Assembly: GCA_964496695.1 (NCBI GenBank)
Contig: CAZCBE010000015.1
Span: 1 to 64,000, forward strand
Length of the DNA: 64,000 bases
Reading direction: 5' to 3'
DNA from: SXTU01 sp964496695
GTDB taxonomy: Bacteria; Verrucomicrobiota; Verrucomicrobiia; Limisphaerales; SXTU01
Under the pieces are notes generated by a model. The model did no database searches. It worked only from the letters and a program-made list of their open reading frames with translations, and was not told where the DNA came from. This document shows positions 17,021 through 25,003 of the stretch, piece after piece; position 1 is the first letter of the stretch; each line of letters opens with the position of its first letter. The translations under genes and the position numbers were made by a program.

Positions 17021-18394
17021 ATGACCTCCCCTGCCCTCTCCCGCCGCTCCTGGCTCAGTCGCTCCGCGATGGCCACCGGTGCCTGCGCCGGCTTCGGCCT
17101 CGCCGAGCGGCTCTTCCCGCTCTTCGCCGCGCCGGACCCGGAGCCGCATCCGCTCGCGCCCCGTGCCCCGCACTTCGCGCCCCGCGCCAAGCGCGTCATC
17201 ATGTTCTTCCTCACCGGCGGCATGTCCCACATGGACTCGTTCGACCCCAAGCCGGAACTGATCAAACGCCACGGTGAGAAGTTCGGCCGCGGCGCGCTCA
17301 CCGCCTCCCCGTGGGCGCACGCACCGCGCGGCAAGAGCGGCATCGTGACCACGGACTTGTTTCCGCATATCAACGGCGTGGTGGATGATCTCTGCGTCAT
17401 CCGCTCGATGAAGGGCGACCAGAACGACCATTTCGAGGCCACGCTGCACATGCACACCGGCTCACAAGGCTCCGCGCTGCCGGGCATCGGCGCGTGGATC
17501 AGCTACGGCCTCGGCACGGAGAATCCGAACCTTCCGTCGCACGTCGTCTTCTGCAAGGACAAGCCCTACGCCGGCTCGCAGGTGTGGGACAGCAACTTCC
17601 TCCCCGCTTACCACCAGGGCGTGTGCATCACGCCGGGCAACGACCCCATCCCGCACCTCAAGCCGCACGCGGACAACCCGCGCGCCTTGCAGGACAAGGA
17701 ACTCGCCATGCTCCAGCGCCTCAACGAGCGCCACCGCGTCGCGCGTCCGCTCGATGGCGAACTGGCCGCGCGCATGCTGAGCTTCCGCACCGCCGCGAGC
17801 CTGGAAACCATCGCGCCTGACCTGCTTGACCTGCGCAGGGAGCCGGACTTCATCCTGAAGCAATACGGCATCGAGCGCGGCGACAACAAGAGCTTCGCCT
17901 GGCAGACGCTCGTCGCCCGGCGCATGGCCGAGAGCGGCGTGCGGTTCATTGAACTGATTGACACCGGGGCCAGCGGCAACTGGGATGCGCATGGCAACAT
18001 CAAGAGCCATGCCGGCCTCGCGAAGAAGATTGACCAACCCGTCGCCGCGCTGATCCGCGACCTCAAGGACCGTGGGATGCTGGAGGACACGCTGGTGATG
18101 TTCACCACGGAGTTCGGCCGCTCGCCTGATGGCACGAACGGCGGGCGCAACCACCACTGCCGCGCGTTCACCTGCTGGCTCGCCGGCGGCGGCGTGAAGG
18201 CCGGCGTCACCTACGGCGCAAGCGATGACATCGGCCAGACCGTGGCGGACAAGCCGGTGCATGTGCATGACTTCCACGCGACGATTCTCCACCTCCTCGG
18301 CCTCGACCACGAGCGCCTCACCTTCCACCACACCGGCCGCGACTTCCGTCTGACCGACGTGTTCGGCAACGTGGTGCGGGATGTGATGGTGTGA
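17021..18394 (+). CDS. DUF1501 family exported protein
   Basis: Predicted 457 residues. A twin-arginine-type signal (SRRSWLSRSAM) precedes a hydrophobic stretch ending near residue 37. DUF1501 features: APRAKRVIMFFLTGGMSHMDSFDPKPEL near the start, CVIRSMKGDQNDH, FVVFCK-type region, VRFIELIDTGASGNWDAHGNI, FTTEFGRSPDGTNGGRNHH and a terminal GRDFRLTDVFGNVVRDV. The fold is related to alkaline phosphatase and sulfatase; no function is proven. It is encoded downstream of the DUF1549/DUF1553 gene in the same direction, the usual pairing, but the gap is widened by repeats. Confidence 0.85.
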   Translation: MTSPALSRRSWLSRSAMATGACAGFGLAERLFPLFAAPDPEPHPLAPRAPHFAPRAKRVIMFFLTGGMSHMDSFDPKPELIKRHGEKFGRGALTASPWAHAPRGKSGIVTTDLFPHINGVVDDLCVIRSMKGDQNDHFEATLHMHTGSQGSALPGIGAWISYGLGTENPNLPSHVVFCKDKPYAGSQVWDSNFLPAYHQGVCITPGNDPIPHLKPHADNPRALQDKELAMLQRLNERHRVARPLDGELAARMLSFRTAASLETIAPDLLDLRREPDFILKQYGIERGDNKSFAWQTLVARRMAESGVRFIELIDTGASGNWDAHGNIKSHAGLAKKIDQPVAALIRDLKDRGMLEDTLVMFTTEFGRSPDGTNGGRNHHCRAFTCWLAGGGVKAGVTYGASDDIGQTVADKPVHVHDFHATILHLLGLDHERLTFHHTGRDFRLTDVFGNVVRDVMV

Positions 18395-18553
18395 CGTAGC
18401 GCAGCCCTCCGGCCGGCCGTATCGCCAGCGTCCTCGCTGGCCAGCGCGTTCGCGACCCTGACGCGTCTCGTCCGTCAAACGGGCCCGCGGGACGCGGGCG
18501 CTACGTAGCGCCGGCCTCCGGCCGGCCGTGCCGCAAGCGTCCTCGCTTGCCCG
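18395..18553. repeat. Tandem composite palindromic elements with conserved GCGTCCTCGC core
   Basis: Each unit is GTAGCGC, a GGCC-rich palindrome, CCGT, then a stem-loop on GCGTCCTCGC. The stem-loops are CCAGCGTCCTCGCTGG (18425-18440) and GCAAGCGTCCTCGCTTGC (18533-18550). Outer stem bases differ between copies but remain paired. Other copies are at 3998-4015, 57843-57860 and 60696-60741. Confidence 0.85.
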
Positions 18554-18718
18554 GCGGGCGGAGACCAAAGAGCAGTGCGCGGATGCCCCGCTGCTGGGGT
18601 CCTGGAGAAGTTTTCCTTGGCTTGGACTGGAGGGGCGGCGAGAATTCGCCCGTGAATTCCACCAAAAACCTGCCGGGATCGCGCCGCCGCGCGGCGGGCA
18701 GCCGTCGGTGACCGCCTC
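18395..18718. other. Intergenic region with GTAGCGCC / GCGTCCTCGC palindromic elements
   Basis: Two direct copies of one composite element (18395-18445 and 18504-18553) flank an inverted part-copy (18479-18506). No gene was recognised. A 20-codon frame (GTG at 18652) just ahead of the DUF692 gene encodes a basic peptide without cysteines; I cannot support it as a precursor peptide. Confidence 0.7.
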
Positions 18719-19579
18719 GTGGGACGCAAAACTGAAATCACCAACCTGCTCGCGAACCTGCCGCGTCTGGGCGCCGGGTTGAGCTACCGCCGCCCGTTCC
18801 GGCGCGAACTGCTGCAGCGGCAGTCGGACGTGGACTTCATCGAGGTTCTCGGTGATTTCTATGTGGACGCCCCGCCGGAGAAGCTCGACGAACTGGCGCT
18901 GCTGGCCGAGCACTTCACCGTGGTTCCGCACTTCACGAATCTCTCGCTGGGCAGCGCCGAGGGCCTGGACCAGGCCTACTTGGAGAAGATCTGCCAGCTC
19001 ATCAAGCGGCTGACCCCGCCATGGTGGAGCGAACACATCGCCTTCACGCGCGCCGGCGGCATCAACCTGGGGCACCCCGCGCCGCTGCCCTTCACCAAGG
19101 AGGCCGTGGAGGTGATGACCAAGAACATCATCACCGCGCGGCGCGCCATCGCCACTCCGCTGATCTTGGAGAATGTCTGTTCGCCGCTGGTCTGGCCCGG
19201 TTCGGAAATGACCGAGCCCGCGTTCATCACCGAGGTGCTGTTCAACAGCGGCTGCGGCCTGCTGCTGGACGTGACCAACATCCACGCCAACGCCGTCAAT
19301 CTCGGCGGCGATCCGGCCGCCTTCATTGAGAAGCTGCCGCTTGAGCGGGTCGTGCAGGTGCATTTCTCCGGCTCGCATGAATCGAAGGGCCGGCTCGTGG
19401 ACAGCCGCACCCAGCCCGTGCCCGAGAGCGTCTGGAAGCTGCTGGACCTGGCGGTCGCGCGTGCCCCCGTGCGCGCCCTGTGTCTGGAGCGAGACGACAA
19501 CCTGCCCCCGCTGCCGGAAATGCTCTGGGAGGTCGAACGCGCCCGCGCCATCGGCAGGCAACACCGGCGATGGAACTAG
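18719..19579 (+). CDS. DUF692 family (multinuclear non-haem iron oxidase-like, MbnB/BufB superfamily)
   Basis: Predicted 286-residue TIM-barrel protein. GTG at 18719 is the first usable start after the in-frame stop at 18653. Family landmarks are present: LGAGLSYRRPF, HFTNLSLG (His71), WWSEHIAF (Glu105, His106), ILENVCSP (Glu151, Asn152), DVTNIHANA (Asp184, Asn187, His189) and VHFSGSH (His215, His220). The usual DTH block is replaced by DSR (Asp228), so one expected histidine is missing. Members use iron to modify cysteines of small peptides, working with a partner protein. The next gene overlaps by ten bases and has the size and position of such a partner, but no cysteine-rich precursor is visible, so the substrate is unknown. 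Confidence 0.8.
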   Translation: MGRKTEITNLLANLPRLGAGLSYRRPFRRELLQRQSDVDFIEVLGDFYVDAPPEKLDELALLAEHFTVVPHFTNLSLGSAEGLDQAYLEKICQLIKRLTPPWWSEHIAFTRAGGINLGHPAPLPFTKEAVEVMTKNIITARRAIATPLILENVCSPLVWPGSEMTEPAFITEVLFNSGCGLLLDVTNIHANAVNLGGDPAAFIEKLPLERVVQVHFSGSHESKGRLVDSRTQPVPESVWKLLDLAVARAPVRALCLERDDNLPPLPEMLWEVERARAIGRQHRRWN

Positions 19580-20148
19580 CCCTCCAGCAAAAACTGGTCG
19601 CCCGGCTCGCGACGGACCGCGAGTTCCGCGAGCGCTTCTTCGCGGACCCGGCGCGCGTGGCCGCCAACGAAGGACTGACGGTTGCAGCCGAGGGGCTGGC
19701 CCAGATTCACCAGGAACAGTTGCGTCAGTTCGCCCGGCTCCTGCGCACCCGCCGGCTGGCCCAGGTGGGCCTGCGCCTGCCCCTGACCCGCAAGGCGCTC
19801 GGCCTGCGCTTCGCCGACCATTTCCGCAACTACGCGGTCAGCCTGCAGCCGCCCGGGCAGCGGCCCACCGAAGATGCCATCGCCTTTGCGGAGTTTCTGG
19901 AAGGTCCCGCCGCCGAGCAGAGCCTTGAACCCGCCTGGGCCATTTCGCTGGCCCGCTACGAGGCCGCGAAGATCGCGGCGGAGTGGCACGGCCGCCGGCT
20001 GATCATCCGCTGCCTGCCCCATGGGGTGCGTCAGCTCGCAGCCCACCTGGCCTTGGGCGAGGTTCCCCCCGGAACCTACAAGCGCCTCACGCCGGTGATC
20101 TGGTGGCGCGCCTCCGCCGCCAGCCGCTTGAAGCACTGGCTGGGTTGA
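19570..20148 (+). CDS. Putative partner protein of the DUF692 enzyme
   Basis: Predicted 192 residues. The ATG at 19570 overlaps the DUF692 stop by ten bases, implying translational coupling. Residues 1-45 (LVARLATDREFRERFFADPARVAANEGL) look like a helical domain of the type used to bind peptide leaders, with a DP-x-x-x-A-x-x-x-GL pattern. Residues 75-120 contain RLPLTRKALGLRFADHFRNYA, reminiscent of the helical N-terminal half of HvfC/BufC (DUF2063) proteins. The C-terminal part (EWHGRRLIIRCLPHGVRQL) was not recognised. The partner role follows mainly from gene overlap and size; a free-standing unknown protein is also possible. Confidence 0.55.
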   Translation: MELALQQKLVARLATDREFRERFFADPARVAANEGLTVAAEGLAQIHQEQLRQFARLLRTRRLAQVGLRLPLTRKALGLRFADHFRNYAVSLQPPGQRPTEDAIAFAEFLEGPAAEQSLEPAWAISLARYEAAKIAAEWHGRRLIIRCLPHGVRQLAAHLALGEVPPGTYKRLTPVIWWRASAASRLKHWLG

Positions 20149-20246
20149 GCCGGCGCAATACCCGGCGCGCTCCGGCCAATTCCCGTGTAGCGTGTGACCC
20201 GGCCTGGACTGACTGTCCTTTGGCAGCAGCAACTCAATCCACGCTT

Positions 20247-20789
20247 ATGAAAACGAAAGCCAAATCCCCCCGCTCCTCCGCCAAACCCGCCCCGGACAAC
20301 CGCGCCGCCCCGGTGATTGACCTCGTGCCGTCCGTCCTCCGGCTGAAGAAAATTCTCGTGCCGTTGGATTTCTCGGACTTCGCCACCAAGGCCCTCCGTT
20401 ACGCCGTTCGTTTCGCCGAGCAGTTCGGCGCGACGCTGGTGCTGGTCCATGTGGTCGAGCCGGTCCACTACCCGGAAAGCATCATCATCCCGCCGGCCAT
20501 GGAGGAGACCAACCGCAAGCGGCTCAGGCTGGCGCGCGCCACCTTGGCCGAGTTTGTCAAACAACAGGTGTCGGCCGGCATCGCCATCGAGGCCGTGACC
20601 CGGCTCGGCCAGCCGTTTGCAGAGATCACGGCGGCGGCGAAGGACTTTGATGCCGACCTGATCGTCATCGCCACCCACGGCCACACCGGCTTGAAGCACC
20701 TCCTCCTCGGGAGCGTGGCCGAGCGCGTGGTGCGCCTGGCCCCCTGCCCCGTGCTGACGGTCCGCGCCAACGAACACGAGTTTGTGTGA
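20247..20789 (+). CDS. Universal stress protein (UspA family)
   Basis: Predicted 180 residues starting at MKTKAKSPRSS. After a basic 30-residue extension comes the Usp fold: LKKILVPLDFSDFATKALRYAVRFAEQF, LVLVHVVEP, DLIVIATHGHTGLKHLLLGSVAERVVRLAPCPVLTVR. The last stretch contains the ATP-binding pattern G-2x-G-9x-G-S/T, so it is probably an ATP-binding member. Cytoplasmic. It lies 98 bases after the DUF692 partner gene on the same strand and converges on phoU. An inverted repeat (20824-20893) fills the convergent gap and may act as a two-way terminator. Confidence 0.9.
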   Translation: MKTKAKSPRSSAKPAPDNRAAPVIDLVPSVLRLKKILVPLDFSDFATKALRYAVRFAEQFGATLVLVHVVEPVHYPESIIIPPAMEETNRKRLRLARATLAEFVKQQVSAGIAIEAVTRLGQPFAEITAAAKDFDADLIVIATHGHTGLKHLLLGSVAERVVRLAPCPVLTVRANEHEFV

Positions 20790-20823
20790 GCCGAAGCGGG
20801 GCGTGCGCTGAAGAACCGCCACG

Positions 20824-20893
20824 GCAGGAGACGAGGTGAGGCGTCTCTGATGGTCTGCCTGAAACCAATGAGACTCCTCACGTCGTCTCCTGC
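20824..20893. repeat. Inverted repeat in the convergent usp/phoU gap
   Basis: 24-base arms (20824-20847 and 20870-20893) match at 22 of 24 positions; the core word is GCAGGAGACGASGTGAGG. There is no T-run, so a terminator role is possible but not clear. Confidence 0.8.
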
Positions 20894-20901
20894 GAAGGGG
20901 G

Positions 20902-21564
20902 CTACGCCTTCGGGTCCTTGCCCGTGTGGCGGATGTCGCGGCCCTCGTAGAGATAGACCACTTCCTCGGCGATGTTCGTCGCGTGGTCGGCGATGCGCTC
21001 GAGGCGCTTGGAAATCTGCATCAGATGCAGGCAGCGGGTGATGGTGGTGGGGCTTTCCAGCATGAAGGTCACCAGTTCCCGCTGAAGCTGCTTGTGGAGT
21101 GCGTCCACATCCTTGTCCCGGGGCAGCACGGCTCGGGCGCGCGCCGTGTCCCGGCTCACAAAGGCTTCCAAGGCATCGTTCAGCATCTCCAAGGCCATCG
21201 TCGCCATGCGTGGGATGTCCACGTAGGGCTTGAGCTGCGGCTCCTTGTTCAGGTCCACGGCGCGCCGGGCGATAGTGGTGGCCTCGTCGCCCACGCGTTC
21301 AAGGTCGTGGGTGATTTTCATGGCCACGGTGATCATCCGCAGGTCGCTGGCGATGGGGCCGCGAGAGAGGAGCACGATGGCCAGCTCGTCCAGCTCGATC
21401 TCGAGTGCGTCGAGCTGATCGTCCGCCTGCTCGACCTGGCGGGCGAGGTCGTCATTGCGCTCGACGAGCGCCTTGACCGAGTTCTGCACCGAGCCAGCGG
21501 CGAGGCTCGACATGGTGAGCAGCTTGTCCTTGAGGGCGGCGAATTCTTGGTCGTGGGGGAGCAT
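20902..21564 (-). CDS. phoU: Phosphate-specific transport regulator PhoU
   Basis: Predicted 220 residues, the normal PhoU length. Two repeated three-helix PhoU units are visible, each with an E(x)xxDE / ERIADHATNI-type metal site: ITHDLERVGDEATTIARRAVDL in the first and ISKRLERIADHATNIAEEVVYLYEG in the second. PhoU links the Pst transporter to the sensor kinase and dampens phosphate uptake. It is the last gene of the pst block; the 98-base gap after pstB holds a worded inverted repeat, so some uncoupling from pstB expression is possible. Confidence 0.95.
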   Translation of the reverse strand: MLPHDQEFAALKDKLLTMSSLAAGSVQNSVKALVERNDDLARQVEQADDQLDALEIELDELAIVLLSRGPIASDLRMITVAMKITHDLERVGDEATTIARRAVDLNKEPQLKPYVDIPRMATMALEMLNDALEAFVSRDTARARAVLPRDKDVDALHKQLQRELVTFMLESPTTITRCLHLMQISKRLERIADHATNIAEEVVYLYEGRDIRHTGKDPKA

Positions 21565-21574
21565 GGGGAGGGAG

Positions 21575-21651
21575 AGTGGTTAGTGATTAGTAATTAGTGA
21601 AAATGGCGTGAGCATGGCGAATCGGACTAAGCACTAATTGCTAATCACTTT
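21575..21651. repeat. Inverted repeat of TTAGTGATTAGT words between pstB and phoU
   Basis: The left arm (21575-21600) reads GGTTAGTGATTAGTAATT and so on; the right arm (21632-21651) is its inverse (CACTAATTGCTAATCACT). It lies in the intercistronic gap of the pst operon and is strikingly AT-rich for this genome. Confidence 0.85.
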
Positions 21652-21662
21652 CTTCATTTGGT

Positions 21663-22478
21663 TCAGCCGAAGCGGCCAGTCACATAATCCTCCGTCTGCT
21701 TCTTCGACGGATTGGTGAAGATTTTCGCGGTGCTGTCGAACTCGATCAGCTCGCCGAGGTAGTAGAAAGCCGTGTAGTCGGAGATGCGCGCGGCCTGCTG
21801 CATGTTGTGCGTGACGATGACGATGGTGAAGTCCTTCTTCAATTCGAGAATCAGCTCCTCGATCTTGGCCGTGGCGATCGGGTCCAGCGCGCTGGCCGGC
21901 TCGTCCATCAGGAGAATCTCCGGCTTGATGGCGATGGCGCGGGCGATGCACAGGCGCTGCTGCTGGCCGCCCGAGAGGCCCAGCGCACTGCTGTTGAGGC
22001 GGTCCTTAACCTCGTCCCAGATGGCGGCGCCGCGCAGGCTTTGCTCGACGGTCGCGTCCAGGTCGGACTTGGCCGTCATGCCGTGCAGTTTGAGGCCGTA
22101 GGTGATGTTGTCGTAGATGGACTTGGGAAACGGGTTCGACCGCTGGAAGACCATGCCGATGCGCTTGCGCAGCTCGATCACGTCCACGTCCTTGCTGTAG
22201 ATGTCCTGCCCGCCGATCTTGATCGAGCCGGTGATGCGGACGGAGTCAATCAAGTCGTTCATCCGGTTGAAGCAGCGGAGGAACGTGGACTTGCCGCAGC
22301 CGGACGGCCCGATGAAGGCAGTGACGTGGCGCTCGCCGATGGTCAGCGAGATGTTTTTGAGCGCCTGGGACGTGCCATAGTAGAGGTTCACCTGCTCGCT
22401 CTCGATGAGCGGCGCACCCGCGCCCGCAGTGGGCTTGTTGGCATTCAGCGTGACCTGGGAAGGAGAAAAAGCAGCCAT
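21663..22478 (-). CDS. pstB: Phosphate ABC transporter ATP-binding protein PstB
   Basis: Predicted 271 residues from MAAFSPSQV (an upstream ATG would translate repeat-rich DNA). All ABC motifs are intact: Walker A GPSGCGKST (58-66), Q-loop FQRSNPFPKS, signature LSGGQQQR (168-175), Walker B ILLMDEP (188-194), and the switch His in VTHNMQQA. The PstB-specific NPFPKSIYDN segment after the Q-loop identifies the subfamily. Provides ATP energy for PstC/PstA at the inner face of the cytoplasmic membrane. Separated from pstA upstream by 243 bases occupied by a palindromic composite element. Confidence 0.95.
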   Translation of the reverse strand: MAAFSPSQVTLNANKPTAGAGAPLIESEQVNLYYGTSQALKNISLTIGERHVTAFIGPSGCGKSTFLRCFNRMNDLIDSVRITGSIKIGGQDIYSKDVDVIELRKRIGMVFQRSNPFPKSIYDNITYGLKLHGMTAKSDLDATVEQSLRGAAIWDEVKDRLNSSALGLSGGQQQRLCIARAIAIKPEILLMDEPASALDPIATAKIEELILELKKDFTIVIVTHNMQQAARISDYTAFYYLGELIEFDSTAKIFTNPSKKQTEDYVTGRFG

Positions 22479-22542
22479 GTCAGGTGGGGGAAAGAGGGAT
22501 CGCACCGCAGAGGCGGGACGGACGCAGAGTGGAGCGGAAATT

Positions 22543-22689
22543 CTCATTGGCACCCGGCTTCAGCCGGGTGTCAGGCAGACGAGAAAGCGGAAACCGTTTC
22601 AACGGTTTCCGCACGGGCGGCCAAACCGTTGAAACGGTTTGGTGTGCTCTGCGGCTCGCAACACCCGGCTGAAGCCGGGTGCCAATGAG
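22543..22689. repeat. Composite palindromic repeat, CTCATTGGCACC family, copy 3, with 28-base perfect arms
   Basis: The outer arms 22543-22570 and 22662-22689 are exact inverse complements. Inside are hairpins GGAAACCGTTTCAACGGT with closing bases (22589-22610) and CCAAACCGTTGAAACGGT with closing bases (22621-22642). It lies between pstA and pstB in the transcribed region of the pst operon. Confidence 0.9.
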
Positions 22690-22721
22690 AGGCCGCGATG
22701 GAACTGCCCACGTCATGTTCA

Positions 22722-23672
22722 TCAATGTCCGGCGCGCATCTTCTTGCGCACCCGCGCGCGCACGATGACGGCAACCAAGTTCAGGGAGAGCGTGAGCAGC
22801 AGGAGCGCCAGCACGGTGGCGAACAGGATGGGCCGTGTCTTCTCAATGTCCGGCGACTGCGTGCTGAGGATGAAGACGTGATAGCCGAGGTCCATGAACT
22901 GGTCGGTGAGCGAGTGCGGCAGGTCCCGCATGTAGTAAGCTGCGCCGGTGAAGAGAATCGGAGCCACTTCGCCGCCCGCCCGGCCCACTGCCAGAATGCC
23001 GCCGGTAAGGATGCCCGGCAGCGCCTCGGGCACAACGATCTTGATGATGGTTTCCAGCTTGGTCGCACCGAGCGCGAGGCTGGCTTCGCGCAGGCCGGGT
23101 GTGATGGCGCGGAGAGATTCTTCCGTGGCCACGATGACCAAAGGCAGGGTCATGACCGCCAGCGTCAGGGAGGCCCACAGAATGGCAGGCTTGCCCCAGT
23201 GCGGCTCCGTCGCGCCCGTGTCCAGCGCGCCACCCACGAAGCTGATGAAAAACCCGAGGCCAAACAGGCCGAAGACAATCGAGGGCACCCCCGCGAGATT
23301 GTTGACCGCCCCGCGGATGACGCGTGTGGTGACGGCGGTGGACTGCGCGTATTCCGTGAGATAGACCGCCGTGATCACACCGATGGGCACCACGAAGAGC
23401 GTCATCACCATCACGCGCAGGGCGGTGCCGATGACCATGGGCAGGATGCCCGCCTTGTTCACGTCGAACATGTCCTGGTCCGCGCTGCCGGTCAGGAAGC
23501 GCCACGAGAACGTGCTCCAGCCATGCCAGGCGATGTTCGCGATGATGATGGCCAGGATGGCCAGGATGAAGAGCGTCGCCAGCCCGGTGATGCTGGTGAA
23601 GGCAAAGGAGGTGAAGTCAAATCCCCGCGAGCGGAAATCGAGCTGGGCGGGTTTGGGGTTGGCAGTGGTCAT
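22722..23672 (-). CDS. pstA: Phosphate ABC transporter permease PstA
   Basis: Predicted 316 residues with about six membrane helices. The permease EAA loop is seen as LREASLALGATKLETIIKIVVPEALPGILTGGILAVGRAGGEVAPILFT, typical of PstA. It forms the phosphate channel with PstC. The start codon overlaps the pstC stop (ATGA, 23669-23672), indicating translational coupling. Length and helix pattern are normal. Confidence 0.95.
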   Translation of the reverse strand: MTTANPKPAQLDFRSRGFDFTSFAFTSITGLATLFILAILAIIIANIAWHGWSTFSWRFLTGSADQDMFDVNKAGILPMVIGTALRVMVMTLFVVPIGVITAVYLTEYAQSTAVTTRVIRGAVNNLAGVPSIVFGLFGLGFFISFVGGALDTGATEPHWGKPAILWASLTLAVMTLPLVIVATEESLRAITPGLREASLALGATKLETIIKIVVPEALPGILTGGILAVGRAGGEVAPILFTGAAYYMRDLPHSLTDQFMDLGYHVFILSTQSPDIEKTRPILFATVLALLLLTLSLNLVAVIVRARVRKKMRAGH

Positions 23673-24853
23673 TTGGCCTTGCCCTCCAGCCGGCCCTTGA
23701 GCCGGTGCATGATGAGGTCGCCCGCGAGATTGGTGAGGAAAGTCACGACGAAGAGCATCGCGCCGATCAGGAAGAGGATGCGGTAGTGGTGCCCGCCGAA
23801 GACCGCCTCGGCCAGCTCCGCCGCGATGGTCGCGGTGATGGAGCGGGTGGAATCAAACAGGCTCCAGGACATAATGCTCGCGTTGCCGCTGGCCATGAGC
23901 ACCACCATCGTCTCACCGATGGCGCGGCCAAAGCCCAGCACCACGGCGGCGAAGACGCCCGGCGCGGCGGCCGGGAGCACGATCTGCCACGCCGCCTGCC
24001 ACTTGGACGCCCCGAGCGCCAAGGCCGCCTGCGTGTAGGAACGCGGCACGCTCGTCAGTGCATCCTCCGCGATGGAGAAGACCACGGGAATCACCGCCAG
24101 CCCGAGCGCAATGCCGGCGACGAAGGCGTTCAGGCGTGACTGGTAGCCAAAGACCCCTTGCAGAAACGTCGCCATCACGATCAGGCCGAAGAAGCCCAGC
24201 ACGACCGACGGCACGCCGGAGAGCAGTTCAATCGCGGGCTTCAGCCACTCCTTCAGCGTGGGCGAGCTGAGCTGTGAGACATAGATGGCCGCCGCCAGCG
24301 CGAGCGGCACGCTGAAGAGGAGCGCCACGATTGTGGTCTTGAGGCTGCCAATGATGAGCGGCCAGAGATTGTATTTGTGGATGCGCCCGATGGGCTGCCA
24401 GACGTAGCGGTCGTCCGGACCGCTGTCCGACCACTGATGCTGGCCGAAGAGGTAGCGCCATTCCGTCGTGTTGACCTTGGCATCCTTGTCCTTGGGCGCT
24501 TCCTTGGCCTCTTCCAGCCGCACCTCCACCAGCGAGTGGAGGGCCTCCTTGTCCATCCGCTTGAATTCGGCGGGGGTCAGTTCCAGATAGAGCTGCTGCT
24601 CTGCGGGCTTGAGCTGGTCAAACTCCGCCATCGAAATCGCCGGGCGGGCGGCGGCGCTGTTCATCTGGCCGAGCGCCAGCGGCAGCGCCTCGCGGGCAAC
24701 GAACACGAAGATGAGAAACACCATCAGGATCGCCGTGAGCGAAACCAGATAGATGAACTTCTCCGCCACCCACTCCAAGGGCCGGGCCTTGTGGCCACGG
24801 TGGATGCCCATCCAGCCGACGGTGCGTTTGGCGTTGTGCGGGGCGTTCGTCAC
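23669..24853 (-). CDS. pstC: Phosphate ABC transporter permease PstC
   Basis: Predicted 394 residues, longer than E. coli PstC (about 320). After a first membrane helix (residues about 30-52) there is an extra periplasmic stretch of roughly 110 residues rich in charged residues (AEQQLYLELTPAEFKRMDKEAL, KEAPKDKDAKVNTTEWRYLFG) before the usual permease core. The EAA loop reads SYTQAALALGASKWQAAWQIVLPAAAPGVFAAVVLGFGRAIGETM. The extension could touch the binding protein or cell wall. Coupled to pstA by a four-base overlap and lies 150 bases after pstS with a hairpin in between. Confidence 0.93.
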   Translation of the reverse strand: MTNAPHNAKRTVGWMGIHRGHKARPLEWVAEKFIYLVSLTAILMVFLIFVFVAREALPLALGQMNSAAARPAISMAEFDQLKPAEQQLYLELTPAEFKRMDKEALHSLVEVRLEEAKEAPKDKDAKVNTTEWRYLFGQHQWSDSGPDDRYVWQPIGRIHKYNLWPLIIGSLKTTIVALLFSVPLALAAAIYVSQLSSPTLKEWLKPAIELLSGVPSVVLGFFGLIVMATFLQGVFGYQSRLNAFVAGIALGLAVIPVVFSIAEDALTSVPRSYTQAALALGASKWQAAWQIVLPAAAPGVFAAVVLGFGRAIGETMVVLMASGNASIMSWSLFDSTRSITATIAAELAEAVFGGHHYRILFLIGAMLFVVTFLTNLAGDLIMHRLKGRLEGKAK

Positions 24854-24930
24854 AGGCGGCGAGAGTAGATGAACCGCAGACGGAAGGCTAGTTACGAGCC
24901 GGAAACAAAGCGGGCAGCTTCAAGTTGAAA

Positions 24931-24969
24931 GGGGCGGGCGAAGGACATGCACTATCTTTCGCCCGCCCC
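24931..24969 (-). terminator. Stem-loop after pstS (terminator or mRNA stabiliser)
   Basis: GGGGCGGGCGAA (from 24931) pairs with TTCGCCCGCCCC (to 24969), giving a strong GC stem 35 bases past the pstS stop. On the minus strand only a short TTTC follows, so termination may be partial. This is common after pstS and would give more binding protein than permease. Confidence 0.7.
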
Positions 24970-25003
24970 ACGATGATCGCAGGAGGAACTAACGATCAAA
25001 ATC

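Noticed and set aside
18652..18711. Possible precursor peptide (about 19 residues) before the DUF692 gene
   Set aside because: It begins with GTG, has no cysteine and is Arg-rich; precursor peptides for this enzyme family are expected to carry cysteines.
17462..19564. Open frame of 700 codons on the minus strand
   Set aside because: Antisense to the DUF1501 and DUF692 genes, both of which have clear family motifs, and it crosses a repeat region.
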